In this document: positions 27,928 to 36,939 of the stretch, piece by piece
Layout: each line of letters begins with the position of its first letter
Position numbering within the stretch: position 1 is the first letter of the stretch
Assembly (NCBI RefSeq): GCF_002091755.1
Contig: NZ_BDAI01000001.1
Coordinates: 124,001-188,000, forward strand
DNA from: Pseudomonas nitroreducens NBRC 12694
GTDB lineage: Bacteria > Pseudomonadota > Gammaproteobacteria > Pseudomonadales > Pseudomonadaceae
DNA: 64,000 nt
Direction: 5' to 3'
Program-made: the position numbers and the translations under genes
The notes under the pieces: generated by a model
Database searches by the model: none
The model's input: only the letters and a program-made list of their open reading frames with translations
Told to the model about the DNA's origin: nothing

Positions 27928-29196
27928 TCAGCGTGGGCTGAAGCGGCTGGCAAGGAACGGCGTCACCGGCACGCTGGTGACGACATCGCTGGCCTGCTCG
28001 GCGAGCAACTGGCCGGTGATGGCGCCGAGGGTCAAGCCGATATGGCCGTGGCCGAAGTTGTAGAACACCTGCGGCAGCCGCCGGGACGGGCCGAGCACCG
28101 GCATGCTGTCCGGCACCGAGGAGCGGAAGCCCATCCACTGCGACACCGGCTCGTGCTGCAGGCGCAGGAAGCGCCGCGCGCCACGGGTCAGGCAGCGGTA
28201 GCGCGCCGGGCTCGGCAGCGCTTCCAGTCCGGCGAACTCCACCGTGCCGGCCACCCGCAGGCCCTGTGCCATGGGCGTCATGTAGAAGCCGCCGGCGCCC
28301 CAGCACACCGGGCGATTGAGCACCTCGCCGGCATGGCCGAAGAGCACGTGGTAACCGCGCTCGGTGTCCTGCGGCACGGCATCGCCCAATTGCTCCACCA
28401 AGGTGCGCGACCAGGCGCCGGTGCACAGCGCCACGCGGTCGGCGGCCAGCCGCTCGCCGGTCGCCAGTTGCGCCTGCACTGCGTCCCGGCCCTGCCCGGC
28501 CGGTTCGAGTCCCAGCAGTTCGCCACGGCGGAACTCGCCGCCCATGGCCTGGAAACGTTCGAACAGGCGCAGGCTCAGCGCGTAGGGATCGAGCGTGCGG
28601 CTCACGCCCGGCAGCTCCACCGCGCAGCTGGCGCGGGCGTTGAGTGCGGGTTCCAGCTCGCGCAATTCACCGCCTTCGACGAAGCGGATCGGCACCTCGA
28701 AGCGCCGGTGGTAATCCACCATGGCCTGGGCGCCACCGCGTTCATGCTCCTCGAAGATGTACAGCGAGCCATCGTGGCGGATCAGGTCATTGGCGCCGGC
28801 CGCGTCGAACAACCCCTGCCACGCCTCCATGCACGGGCGCAGCAGGGTATTGAGATCGTGGCCGATGGCCTCCACACGATCACGCCGCGAAGCCGCCAGG
28901 AACCGCAACAGCCACGGCGCGATGCGCGGCAGGTAGGCCGGGCGGATCGCCAGCGGGCTGTCCGGGCGCAGCAACATGCCCGGCGCCTTGCGCCAGATGC
29001 CGGGCGTGGCCACCGGCTCAACCGAGTAGGTGGCGAAGGTGCAGGCGTTGCCGAATGACGTGGCCAGGCCCGGCGGATTGCGGTCCAGCAGGGTCACGCG
29101 GAAGTCGCGGCGTTGCAGTTGCAGCGCGGTGGCCAGGCCGACCACGCCGGCGCCGATCACCAGGGCGTGGCGGCGCAGGTCGTTGGGCTGGGTCAT
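27928..29196 (-). CDS. DadA-like FAD-dependent D-amino acid/amine dehydrogenase
   Basis: A 422-residue DAO-family flavoprotein with the Rossmann motif VIGAGVVGLATALQL near the N-terminus. The C-terminal GFRSSVPDSMPVLGPSRR and YNFGHGHIGLTLGA are typical of DadA. Such enzymes oxidise D-amino acids or related amines, passing electrons to the quinone pool. The start at 29196 overlaps the stop of the upstream binding-protein gene as ATGA, so they are translationally coupled. The operon suggests D-amino acid or polyamine-derived substrates. DadA itself usually lies with the racemase dadX, which is absent here. Confidence 0.88.
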   Translation of the reverse strand: MTQPNDLRRHALVIGAGVVGLATALQLQRRDFRVTLLDRNPPGLATSFGNACTFATYSVEPVATPGIWRKAPGMLLRPDSPLAIRPAYLPRIAPWLLRFLAASRRDRVEAIGHDLNTLLRPCMEAWQGLFDAAGANDLIRHDGSLYIFEEHERGGAQAMVDYHRRFEVPIRFVEGGELRELEPALNARASCAVELPGVSRTLDPYALSLRLFERFQAMGGEFRRGELLGLEPAGQGRDAVQAQLATGERLAADRVALCTGAWSRTLVEQLGDAVPQDTERGYHVLFGHAGEVLNRPVCWGAGGFYMTPMAQGLRVAGTVEFAGLEALPSPARYRCLTRGARRFLRLQHEPVSQWMGFRSSVPDSMPVLGPSRRLPQVFYNFGHGHIGLTLGAITGQLLAEQASDVVTSVPVTPFLASRFSPR

Positions 29197-30284
29197 TTGC
29201 CGCTCATCACTCGGGTCCACAGGCGGGTGCTCATGCGCATCCCGGAGGGCGACAGGGTCTTGATCGGGAACAGGGTGTCGAGCACTTCCTGCGGCGGATA
29301 GACGGCCGGGTTCGCACGCAGTTCCGGCTTCACGTACTGGCTCGCGGCGGCGTTGCCGTTGGGGTACTGCACGGCGTTGGTGATGTTGGCGATCACCTCG
29401 GGCTGCAGCAGGTAGTTCATGTAGGCGTAGGCGTTGTCCAGGTGCGGTGCGCCCTTGGGGATCACCACGGTGTCCACCGCGATGGTGCTGCCTTCACGCG
29501 GCAGGCTGTAGCCGATCTTCACGCCGTTGCCGGCCTGCTGGGCAGTAGTCATGGCCTGCAGCACATCGCCGCTGAAGCCGATGGCGACGCAGATGTTGCC
29601 GTTGGCCAGGTCGCTGACGTACTTGGACTGGTGGAAGTAGCGGATCGACGGGCGAATCGCCTGCAGCGCCGCCTCGGCCGCCTTGAAGTCGTCCGGGTTC
29701 TGGCTGGCCGGGTCGCGGCCGAGCACCTTGAGGGTAATGGGCACCATCTGGGTGGCGTTGTCGATCACCGCGATGCCGCACTGGGCGAGCTTCTCCGCGT
29801 TCTTCGGATCGAACAGCAGCTGCCAGCTGCGGGTGACGTCGGTGTTGCCGAAGAGGGCCTTGATCCTGTCCTCGTTGTAGCCGATGCCCACGGTCACCCA
29901 GAGGTAGGGAATGGCGTAGCGGTTACCCGGGTCGCTGACCTCGAGGATCTTCATCAGCTTGGGGTCGAGGTTGTTCCAGTTGGGCAGCTTGCTCTTGTCC
30001 AGCTCCTGGATGGCGCCGGCCTTGATCAGCCGCGGCAGGAAGTGGTTGGACGGGCTGGCCAGGTCGTAGCCGCTGGCGCCGGTCATCAGCTTGGCTTCGG
30101 TGGTCTCGTTGCTGTCCACCAGGTCGTAGGTGGTCTGGATGCCGGTCTGCTTCGTGAAGTTCGCCAGGGTGTCGTCGGCGATGTAGCTGCTCCAGTTGGC
30201 GATGGTGACGGTCGGCGCCGCCTGGGTGGTGCCAGCCAACAGCGACAGGGCCAGGCCTGCCAGGGTCATGGGACGGTTGATCAT
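29193..30284 (-). CDS. Periplasmic polyamine-binding protein (PotD/PotF-like)
   Basis: A 363-residue type-I solute-binding protein of the spermidine/putrescine family. A signal peptide (LAGLALSLLAGTTQA) is followed by the family start VTIANWSSYIADDTLANFTKQTG. SGYDLASPSNHFLPRLIKAG and AIPYLWVTVGIGYN are also typical of PotF/SpuD proteins. It binds a polyamine in the periplasm for ABC uptake. No ABC permease or ATPase lies in this operon, so it must share another system or act as a sensor. It overlaps the DadA-like gene by 4 bases. Confidence 0.9.
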   Translation of the reverse strand: MINRPMTLAGLALSLLAGTTQAAPTVTIANWSSYIADDTLANFTKQTGIQTTYDLVDSNETTEAKLMTGASGYDLASPSNHFLPRLIKAGAIQELDKSKLPNWNNLDPKLMKILEVSDPGNRYAIPYLWVTVGIGYNEDRIKALFGNTDVTRSWQLLFDPKNAEKLAQCGIAVIDNATQMVPITLKVLGRDPASQNPDDFKAAEAALQAIRPSIRYFHQSKYVSDLANGNICVAIGFSGDVLQAMTTAQQAGNGVKIGYSLPREGSTIAVDTVVIPKGAPHLDNAYAYMNYLLQPEVIANITNAVQYPNGNAAASQYVKPELRANPAVYPPQEVLDTLFPIKTLSPSGMRMSTRLWTRVMSGK

Positions 30285-30350
30285 GCTGCCCTCGGTTGTT
30301 GTTCTTGGAGATGGTCTTTCTGGATGGTCGTGCGTGGGTAAAGCGATGAA

Positions 30351-31649
30351 TCAGGCCTCGGCTCGCGCGCGGCGCACCTCCCAGGCCATGCGCAGCGAAG
30401 CGCCGATATCGAAGAACGGGCTCGGCGGCAGGTAGCCGGGAGTCGCCTGCGCCAGCACATCGGCCAGCACCGGCGAGCTTCCCCCTGTCGCCATCTCCAC
30501 CAGCAGGCGCCCCCACAGGGTGCCGCGCGCCACGCCCGAGCCGTTGCAGCCGGCCACGGCATGCAGGCCCTGGTCGACGCGAGCGAAATACGGTTCGCCG
30601 GAGCGGGTGCCGCTCAGGTGGCCGGTCCAGCTGTAGGCGATGTCGGCGTCGACGATGCCGGGGAAACGCTTCTGCAAACCGATGAGATGGCGGCGACGGC
30701 GCTCGGCCAGCGCGCGGTTGTCGAGGTCGCGATGGCGGTACTCGACGGTGTTGCGGATCAGCAGTCGGCGCCCCGGCAGCAGGCGCACGGTGCCGCCACC
30801 GGGCAACGGCGCGAGCACGCCCCACTGACGCTCGCCGAACAGCGACTGCCAGCGTGGTTCATCCAGCGGGCGGGTGATGCTGGCGCTGAGTTCCAGCGGG
30901 AAGGCGCCGCTGTCGTGCAGGCCGGCGCGGGCGATGAATGCGCCCAGGCAGACCAGCACCTGCGAAGCCTGGACTTCGCCCTGGGCGGTGCGTGCCACCC
31001 AGCCCTGGCCGCTGCGGCGCAGGTCGGTCACGCCGCTCTGCTCGAAGATCTCCACCGACGCCGGCAGGCTGTCGGCCAGGCCCTTCACATAGCGCGCAGG
31101 TTGCAGCAGTGCGTTGCCGCCGGCGCAATGAATGGCCCGCGCATAGAACGCGCTGCCGAGCCGTTGCTCCAGGGCGGCGCCCTCGTAGTAGCGAGCGTTG
31201 GCGCCCACCGAGGCCAGCGTGGCGAGGATGCCGTCGATATCGCCCAGATGCTCGGCGCAGTGAGCGGCGAAGTGATAGCCGTCGTCGTAAAGCTCGCAGT
31301 CGATGTTCAGTTCGGCGATGCGCTGGCGGACCTCCTGCGCTGCCGCGATGCCGATGCGCGAGGCCACCTGGTAAGCGGCATGGCCGGGTTGCCCCAGGCG
31401 TTCGCCGGCCGCCGGCAACTCGTGGGCGACGACGAAACCGGAGTTGCGCGCAGAGGCGCCCTGGGCGATGCGCTGGCGCTCCAGCAGCACCACGCGCTGT
31501 TGCGGAAAGCGCGCAGCCAGTGTGTGAGCGGCGGACAACCCGGTGATGCCGCCGCCGATGATCAGCCAGTCCGCCCGCTGGGTTGCACTCAGCGTCGGCC
31601 GCGCGGGCAACTCGCCCGCCAGGGCGATCCAGCCGCAGTGATTGTTCAT
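30351..31649 (-). CDS. FAD-dependent amine oxidase, PuuB/OrdL-like
   Basis: A 432-residue DAO-family flavoprotein with the dinucleotide motif IIGGGITGLSAAHTLA after an N-terminal cap that begins WIALAGELPARPTL. The family motifs ARNSGFV and YSWTGHLSGT match gamma-glutamylputrescine oxidase (PuuB/OrdL) proteins. These oxidise gamma-glutamylated polyamines to the aldehyde. It is the first gene of the four-gene operon and is divergent from a LysR gene, which probably controls it. The substrate is inferred from the family and the neighbouring polyamine-binding protein. Confidence 0.87.
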   Translation of the reverse strand: MNNHCGWIALAGELPARPTLSATQRADWLIIGGGITGLSAAHTLAARFPQQRVVLLERQRIAQGASARNSGFVVAHELPAAGERLGQPGHAAYQVASRIGIAAAQEVRQRIAELNIDCELYDDGYHFAAHCAEHLGDIDGILATLASVGANARYYEGAALEQRLGSAFYARAIHCAGGNALLQPARYVKGLADSLPASVEIFEQSGVTDLRRSGQGWVARTAQGEVQASQVLVCLGAFIARAGLHDSGAFPLELSASITRPLDEPRWQSLFGERQWGVLAPLPGGGTVRLLPGRRLLIRNTVEYRHRDLDNRALAERRRRHLIGLQKRFPGIVDADIAYSWTGHLSGTRSGEPYFARVDQGLHAVAGCNGSGVARGTLWGRLLVEMATGGSSPVLADVLAQATPGYLPPSPFFDIGASLRMAWEVRRARAEA

Positions 31650-31807
31650 TGCCCGGCACTCCTTCACAATCCATGCGCCGGGCGTATCCAAGCGATTTCC
31701 CCAATGGCGCGTCATGGCCAGAATCTACGGGCAGTAGCGCTGGGCGCACCAACGCTCATTTTTCATCCTTGTATTCGCAAAACGCATAGATTGTGGAGGG
31801 ACGGTTC

Positions 31808-32716
31808 ATGGACAAACTGCTGCGCGTTCCCTCCCTGCAGGCACTGCAGGCGCTGGTGCAGGTTGCCGAATCCGGCAGCTTCACAGCGGCCGCGCTACAG
31901 CTGCACCTGACCCAGAGCGCCATCAGCCGGCAGGTCCAGCAACTGGAGGAGTACTACCGTGTGCCGCTGTTCGACCGCACCAGCCGCAAGGTGGCGCTGA
32001 CCGACGCCGGCCGCGAGGTGTACACGGTGGCCGAAGGCATGCTGCAGCAGTTGCTGCGCCTGGAGGAACGCCTGGTGCCGGCCTCGGCGGACCGGCCTTT
32101 CCGCATCCGCATCTTCGTCTCGCTGGCGGTGCGCTGGCTGCTGCCGCGCCTGAGCTCCTTCTACTCGCGGCACCCGGAGCTGTGCCTGTCCATCGAGACG
32201 GTGGGCGGCGAAGTGGTGGACGACGGCGGTGACTGCGACGCCTACGTGCTCTACCTGCCCAGTGGCAGCGACCCCCAGGGCCGTGCGCTGACGCCGCTGT
32301 ACGACGAATACCTGATCCCGGTCTGTGCCCCGCGCCTGGACGACGGCCAGGAGCCGCCGCGCTCACTGGAGGAACTGGCCCGCCACCCGCTGATCCACGC
32401 CTCCAGCGGCGGCCTGGAATGGCCGCAGTGGCTGCGCGCGCAGGCCGCGCCACCACCGGCGCAGTTCAAGCACATGCTGTTCAACCTCGACGACCTGGCG
32501 CTGGACGCCGCCACCCGCGGCCTGGGCGTGGCCATGACCGACCGCATGCTGGCCCACGACGCCCTGCAGCGTGGCGACCTCATCGTGCCTTTCGGCGAAG
32601 CACTGAAGACCGGCGGCCGCTACGCCCTGTGGCTGCGCGACAGCGGCGCCGCCCACCCGGCCTGCCAGGCGGTGCTCGACTGGTTCGAGGAGCAGCGCAA
32701 CCCGTTGGAAGCTTGA
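31808..32716 (+). CDS. LysR-family regulator, GcvA-like
   Basis: A 302-residue LysR regulator. The N-terminal helix-turn-helix is SFTAAALQLHLTQSAISRQVQQLEE, followed by a substrate-binding domain of GcvA type (residues about 95-300). A good ribosome site (GGAGGGACGG) precedes the ATG at 31808. It is divergently transcribed from the polyamine/FAD oxidase operon across a 158-base region, the standard arrangement for a LysR controlling its neighbour. The inducer is unknown. Confidence 0.92.
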   Translation: MDKLLRVPSLQALQALVQVAESGSFTAAALQLHLTQSAISRQVQQLEEYYRVPLFDRTSRKVALTDAGREVYTVAEGMLQQLLRLEERLVPASADRPFRIRIFVSLAVRWLLPRLSSFYSRHPELCLSIETVGGEVVDDGGDCDAYVLYLPSGSDPQGRALTPLYDEYLIPVCAPRLDDGQEPPRSLEELARHPLIHASSGGLEWPQWLRAQAAPPPAQFKHMLFNLDDLALDAATRGLGVAMTDRMLAHDALQRGDLIVPFGEALKTGGRYALWLRDSGAAHPACQAVLDWFEEQRNPLEA

Positions 32717-32723
32717 CCCGAGT

Positions 32724-33824
32724 TCAGGCCAGCTCTCGTGGAATCTCGCTGCACAGGCCCTCCACCGCTTTCCAGGCGGTATCCCGCGCGCGAGTCAGTA
32801 CGGCCTGTTTCCACTGGTCGGTGTCGACGTAGAAGGCATCGCGCAGCTGCTGCTTGATCCGTTGCGCCGTTGCCACCGGCGCACCGGGGTTGCGGTGCAG
32901 CCACTGGTCCGCGCGCAGCGCTTCGAGCACTTGCGAGCCGGGCACGGTGCCGAACTCCAGGCTCATGGAGATCAGCAGCGCCTGCGGGCACTCCTCGAGT
33001 GCCGCGTGGACCAGCTTGCCGCTGAGCTTCACCGACACGCTGTTGCCCTCCTCCGTGGAGCGCACCTCGTCGCCCCACCAGGCGCGGGCGCGGAGCAACG
33101 CTGCGGGGCGCGGATCACCCGAGTAGATGTACTCGCCGTAGCCGGTCGGGCCGAGGCCGGTGTGCACGTCGATCCAGGCTATTTCGCGGCATTGCCGGCC
33201 ATGCTGGCGCAGCACCTGGCGCACGGTGCGGTTGCTCCAGGTCGGCTGAGTGCCCGAGAAGAACAGGCCATCGGGATGACTCGCCTGGCCGGAGGAAATC
33301 GCCCGCTGCAATTCCCAGCGGCCATGGCGCAGTGCATAGCCGAGCAGCCGCAGGCGCCCCAACGGGCTCGGCCAGCGACGGGGCGCGAGTACCGCGTCCA
33401 GGCGCGCATAACCGGGGTTCTCCGGGGCCGCCTGGGTGAAGTCGCGGAAGTTGCGGTTGAGATCGACGTTCTCCTGGGTCCAGCGGCGCCACCAGGAAAA
33501 GCCGTAGGGGTTGGCGGCGTGCACGTAGAGCACCGCGCAGCCGTTGCGCAGCGCATGCTCACGAAATTGGGCGTCGGCCAGCAGAGCGCTCTGCACGCCG
33601 GAGCCGCAGAAACCTTCGACGCCATGGCAACCACTGCTGATAATCAATAGCCGCTTCGCGTCGGACGCACCTTCGCGGGCGACGTCCACCGCCAGCGTCT
33701 CGCCGTCGCGCCCGGTGAGCGGATGGACGTGGGAATCCACCCGCAAGCCGGCGGCTGCGCAGGCGTCGAGGAACTTGCTACGCGCCTGGGCATAGCTCTG
33801 GGCGAAATACGACGATGCATTCAT
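32724..33824 (-). CDS. DUF2817/M14-family zinc carboxypeptidase-like protein
   Basis: A 366-residue protein resembling M14-type metallopeptidases of the DUF2817 family. Zinc-ligand-like residues are in SGCHGVEGFCGS (HxxE) and in WIDVHTGLGP. There is no signal peptide, so it is probably cytoplasmic. Such proteins are usually grouped with zinc-dependent carboxypeptidases or deacylases, with unknown substrate. It converges on the LysR gene and follows a second LysR gene on the same strand, which together with the APC permease may form an amino acid or peptide use locus. The ATG at 33824 gives MNASSYFAQSYAQARSKF, the expected start. Confidence 0.82.
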   Translation of the reverse strand: MNASSYFAQSYAQARSKFLDACAAAGLRVDSHVHPLTGRDGETLAVDVAREGASDAKRLLIISSGCHGVEGFCGSGVQSALLADAQFREHALRNGCAVLYVHAANPYGFSWWRRWTQENVDLNRNFRDFTQAAPENPGYARLDAVLAPRRWPSPLGRLRLLGYALRHGRWELQRAISSGQASHPDGLFFSGTQPTWSNRTVRQVLRQHGRQCREIAWIDVHTGLGPTGYGEYIYSGDPRPAALLRARAWWGDEVRSTEEGNSVSVKLSGKLVHAALEECPQALLISMSLEFGTVPGSQVLEALRADQWLHRNPGAPVATAQRIKQQLRDAFYVDTDQWKQAVLTRARDTAWKAVEGLCSEIPRELA

Positions 33825-33931
33825 GGAGACTCCGGCCGTTTCGGGTGGCATCTGGCGGCCGGCAGGATGCATCAGCGCGAAAGCGCGGAGTAATGATCTC
33901 TACACATGAGCATTGAAGCTGGTTATGCCGG

Positions 33932-34825
33932 TCAGATTTGCGCGGTGTTGAACGCCGTCACCATTTCCTCGGCCAGCAACCGGGCTTCGCGGGTCATCAA
34001 CTCCTGCGGGCGAGTGACCATGGAAATGCTCGCCACCGGCGTGGCTTCGGCGATCTGCAGTGGCACCAGCACTTGCGCCACCATCGGCAACTGCAGCATG
34101 CGCTGCGACCAGAAGCTCACCGCATCGGTGCTGGCCGCCAGTTCGAGGTAGAGCAGCGAGGAAGAACATTCGGTGATGCGCTGGGGCGGCGCCACCTCGC
34201 GTTCACGGAAAAACTGCCCGGCCAGGGCGACTTCCAGCGGGTCGGACAACAGCCACTCCAGGTCCAGCAGTTCGTGCAGCGAGCGAGCCCCCGCCAGGGG
34301 ATGCCCTTTGCGCACCGCCAATGCCGAAGGCTGCGGTGCCAGTTCGTACCAGACCTGCCCGTCGGCGGCGTCCTGCACCGGTTGGGTGGTCAGCACCAGG
34401 TCCAGCCGGCCTTCCTTCAGCCCTTCGAAGAGCTGCACCGAGCGCAGCTCGAAGATTTGCAGCTGCACATTCGGGTGCAGCTCGCGGTAGCGCTTGAAGC
34501 AGTTGGCAAAGGCGCGATTGGGCGTCACCGGCGACACGCCGATAGCCACGCGGCCGGCCATCTCGCCCTTGAGCGTACCGATCTCGTCGCGCGCGCGGCG
34601 CACTTCCTCGGTGACCAGCCGGGCCATGCTGACCAGCCGCTCGCCGTAGGCCGTGACCGTCACACCACGATTCGAGCGCACCAGCAGCGGCACGCCCAGC
34701 TCGCCTTCGAGCTCCTTCACTGCCTTGGACAGTGACGGCTGGGTGACCTCCAGCAGACGCGAGGCCTCCTGCAGGCTGCCGCTTTCGGCGATGGTGCGCA
34801 GGGCGCGCAGTTGATGCAGTTTCAT
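33932..34825 (-). CDS. LysR-family regulator, CbbR/NAC-like
   Basis: A 297-residue LysR protein with the N-terminal helix-turn-helix SLQEASRLLEVTQPSLSKAVKELE and a substrate-binding domain starting near GRVAIGVSP. It lies between the M14-like gene and the APC permease gene, all on the minus strand. The gap to the permease gene contains a hairpin, so the LysR probably has its own promoter. Target genes are likely these neighbours, but this is inferred. Confidence 0.9.
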   Translation of the reverse strand: MKLHQLRALRTIAESGSLQEASRLLEVTQPSLSKAVKELEGELGVPLLVRSNRGVTVTAYGERLVSMARLVTEEVRRARDEIGTLKGEMAGRVAIGVSPVTPNRAFANCFKRYRELHPNVQLQIFELRSVQLFEGLKEGRLDLVLTTQPVQDAADGQVWYELAPQPSALAVRKGHPLAGARSLHELLDLEWLLSDPLEVALAGQFFREREVAPPQRITECSSSLLYLELAASTDAVSFWSQRMLQLPMVAQVLVPLQIAEATPVASISMVTRPQELMTREARLLAEEMVTAFNTAQI

Positions 34826-34887
34826 GGCGCGATCCCGCCCGCTTCTCGAATTCGCGCCACCTTAACCAGTATCGGCTTCGCTTGAAA

Positions 34888-34911
34888 GAAGCCGGGGCCA
34901 GGCCCGGCTTC
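34888..34911 (-). terminator. Terminator downstream of APC permease gene
   Basis: A perfect 9-bp stem (GAAGCCGGG / CCCGGCTTC) with a 6-base loop. On the minus strand it is followed by TTTC. It sits 15 bases past the permease stop and before the LysR start, so it probably ends the permease transcript. Confidence 0.7.
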
Positions 34912-34925
34912 GATCCGACCGACGA

Positions 34926-36311
34926 TCACTCCGCCATGTTCAGGTCCGGCAGCTGCTGCTGGAACATCCGCGTGGCGCTGGCCAGGCAGATGAACCCCAG
35001 GCACATCCAGCCGAAGCCGATCAGGAAGGACATCCCCGACAGGCTCGACCAGAGCCAGATGGTGCTGAGGAAGCCCAGGGCTGGCAGCGCCCCGTAACGC
35101 AGGTAGTTGCCCTTGCCGGTGAGGCGCTCATCGATCAGGTAGTGCTTGATCACCGCCAGGTTGACCGCCGAGAACGCGAAGAGCGCGCCGAAGCTGATCA
35201 TGTTGGCGACGGTATCCAGGGTGACGAACAGGGCGATCAGCGACAGCAGGCTGATCAGGATGATCGCATTCGCCGGCACGCGTTTCTTCGTCACCAGCTT
35301 GCCGAATACACGGGGAATCGCCCCGTCCCGGCCCATGGCGAAGAGCACGCGGGAGACGCTCGCCTGGGACACCATCGCCGAGGCGAAGCAGCCCGCCACG
35401 TAGGTCGCGGTGAAGAAGGTCACCAGCCACTCGCCGCCGATCCGGCGCAGCACGTCGAGCGCCGCGGAATCGGCATCGGTGAGCGCCTGCCACTCGGGGA
35501 ACACCAGTTGGCCGAAGTAGGCCATGACGATGAACAGCACGCCGCCGATCAGGGTTACCAGCATGATCGCTGCGGGAATCTGCCGGCGCGGCTCCGGGGT
35601 TTCCTCGGCCATGGTCGAGACGGCATCGAAGCCGAGGAAGGACAGGCACAGTACCGCCGCACCGGACATCACCAGCGGCAGGCTGAAGTGCTCGTCGTAG
35701 AACGGCTGGACCAGCGCCACCGGCTCCGCCTGGGCACCCAGGTGGCTCAGCGAGAGCGCGATGAACACCACCACGAAAACCATCTGCGCGACGATCAGCA
35801 CCCAGTTGACCCGGGTGATCGACTCGATGCCGACGAGGTTGAGCAGGGTCACCAGCGCGATGGACCCGAGTATCCACACCGACAGAGGCACGGAGGGGAA
35901 GTAGTCGGTCATGTAGATGCCGATCAGCAGGTAGCTCAGCAACGGCAGGAAGATGTAGTCCAGCAGCAGCGTCCAGCCCGCCATGAAGCCGAAGGCCGCG
36001 CCGAAGGTCTTGCGCGTATAGCTGTAGACGGACCCCGAGTAAGGGTGCGCCTGCACCATGCGCCCGTAGCTGTAGGCGGTCAGCAGCATGGCCGCGAGGG
36101 TGAAGAGATAGGCCGTTGGCAGATGCCCCTTGCTCATCCGGGTCACCAGGCCGTAGGTGGTGAAGACGGCCAGCGGCACCATGTAGGCGAGGCCGAACAG
36201 CACCAGCGCCGGGATCCCCAGCGACTTGCGGAAACTGCGCGACGACGGCGATGGGGTATGGGCTGGATGGGCAGGCAAGGACGTAGCGGAAGCGCTTGTT
36301 GTTTTTTTCAT
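34926..36311 (-). CDS. APC-superfamily amino acid/polyamine permease, PuuP-like
   Basis: A 461-residue inner membrane permease with about twelve hydrophobic segments. The first is LGIPALVLFGLAYMVPLAVF, and the consensus GFDAVSTMAEETPEPRR between TM6 and TM7 is typical of APC transporters. The PuuP/YcaM subgroup imports putrescine or amino acids by proton symport. The start at 36311 follows a long upstream non-coding stretch. It is followed on the same strand by a LysR regulator and an M14-like peptidase, so amino acid use is likely. The exact substrate is unknown. Confidence 0.88.
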   Translation of the reverse strand: MKKTTSASATSLPAHPAHTPSPSSRSFRKSLGIPALVLFGLAYMVPLAVFTTYGLVTRMSKGHLPTAYLFTLAAMLLTAYSYGRMVQAHPYSGSVYSYTRKTFGAAFGFMAGWTLLLDYIFLPLLSYLLIGIYMTDYFPSVPLSVWILGSIALVTLLNLVGIESITRVNWVLIVAQMVFVVVFIALSLSHLGAQAEPVALVQPFYDEHFSLPLVMSGAAVLCLSFLGFDAVSTMAEETPEPRRQIPAAIMLVTLIGGVLFIVMAYFGQLVFPEWQALTDADSAALDVLRRIGGEWLVTFFTATYVAGCFASAMVSQASVSRVLFAMGRDGAIPRVFGKLVTKKRVPANAIILISLLSLIALFVTLDTVANMISFGALFAFSAVNLAVIKHYLIDERLTGKGNYLRYGALPALGFLSTIWLWSSLSGMSFLIGFGWMCLGFICLASATRMFQQQLPDLNMAE

Positions 36312-36939
36312 GGCTGACTCATGGACTGCGAGCCTCTGGGCTCGTTGGACTGGAACGGCGCGATGCCGGTCGAGGCTTCCTGCGCAGCGGTCGGATGCCC
36401 GGTGACCCCAGCCGAAGCCAAGCCTCGGGCAGCCGCTGCCGGAGGACTCAGCGAGGGTCGATCGGGGCGGCCCGGCAAGCGTGCGGGGCCAGGGAAGCCG
36501 GGAGGCGGTGCATGGCAACGGCACCTTCCCGCATTGCGAGCCGGGGGCCGCCGCCCAGTGCGTCATCGATGAATGTCCGTGCTGCAAAACACCGCCGCCA
36601 CTCGTTGAACGCTTGCACCTGGGCACTCCTGCTGGCCGCCTCGAAGGACGTTGTTGTTGGAATGGGGCGGCATGGTGCTTCAGCTTTTCGCCGAGGAAAA
36701 TTAGTAAAAATATTTTCGCGGCCAATGAAAAAAATGGCCGTCCATTGCGGAGCCGGCGACCGGCTCCGCTGTCGGACGGGGTGGCTGGCCGTCAGCCCGG
36801 GCAACCCGGTCCAGGCGCCGGACGCTCGCCATGACACCTGCCTCGTCGACCACGCCAGTCCGATTTCCGCGGGGATCGGCCACGGCTGATGTACCATGCC
36901 GCGCCCAAACCTGCGGCGAACCCCTCTCCCTGGCTGCCT
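36312..36939. other. Long intergenic region with AT-rich core and strong hairpin
   Basis: About 630 bases upstream of the leftward permease gene and of the rightward methyltransferase gene. An AT-rich core near 36700-36730 is a possible promoter area. At 36747-36769 a perfect 10-bp stem (GCGGAGCCGG / CCGGCTCCGC) has a 3-base loop. Frames open on both strands here do not look like proteins. Confidence 0.45.
36747..36769. repeat. Strong intergenic hairpin (10-bp stem, 3-base loop)
   Basis: GCGGAGCCGG-CGA-CCGGCTCCGC is a perfect stem-loop. No coding gene ends next to it on either strand, so a simple terminator role is unclear. It may be a palindromic repeat or part of an untranslated leader. 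Confidence 0.6.

Noticed and set aside
36719..36740. CGGCCA...TGGCCG stem with A-rich loop as terminator
   Set aside because: Six-bp stem with a long A-rich loop and no gene ending there; weak evidence.
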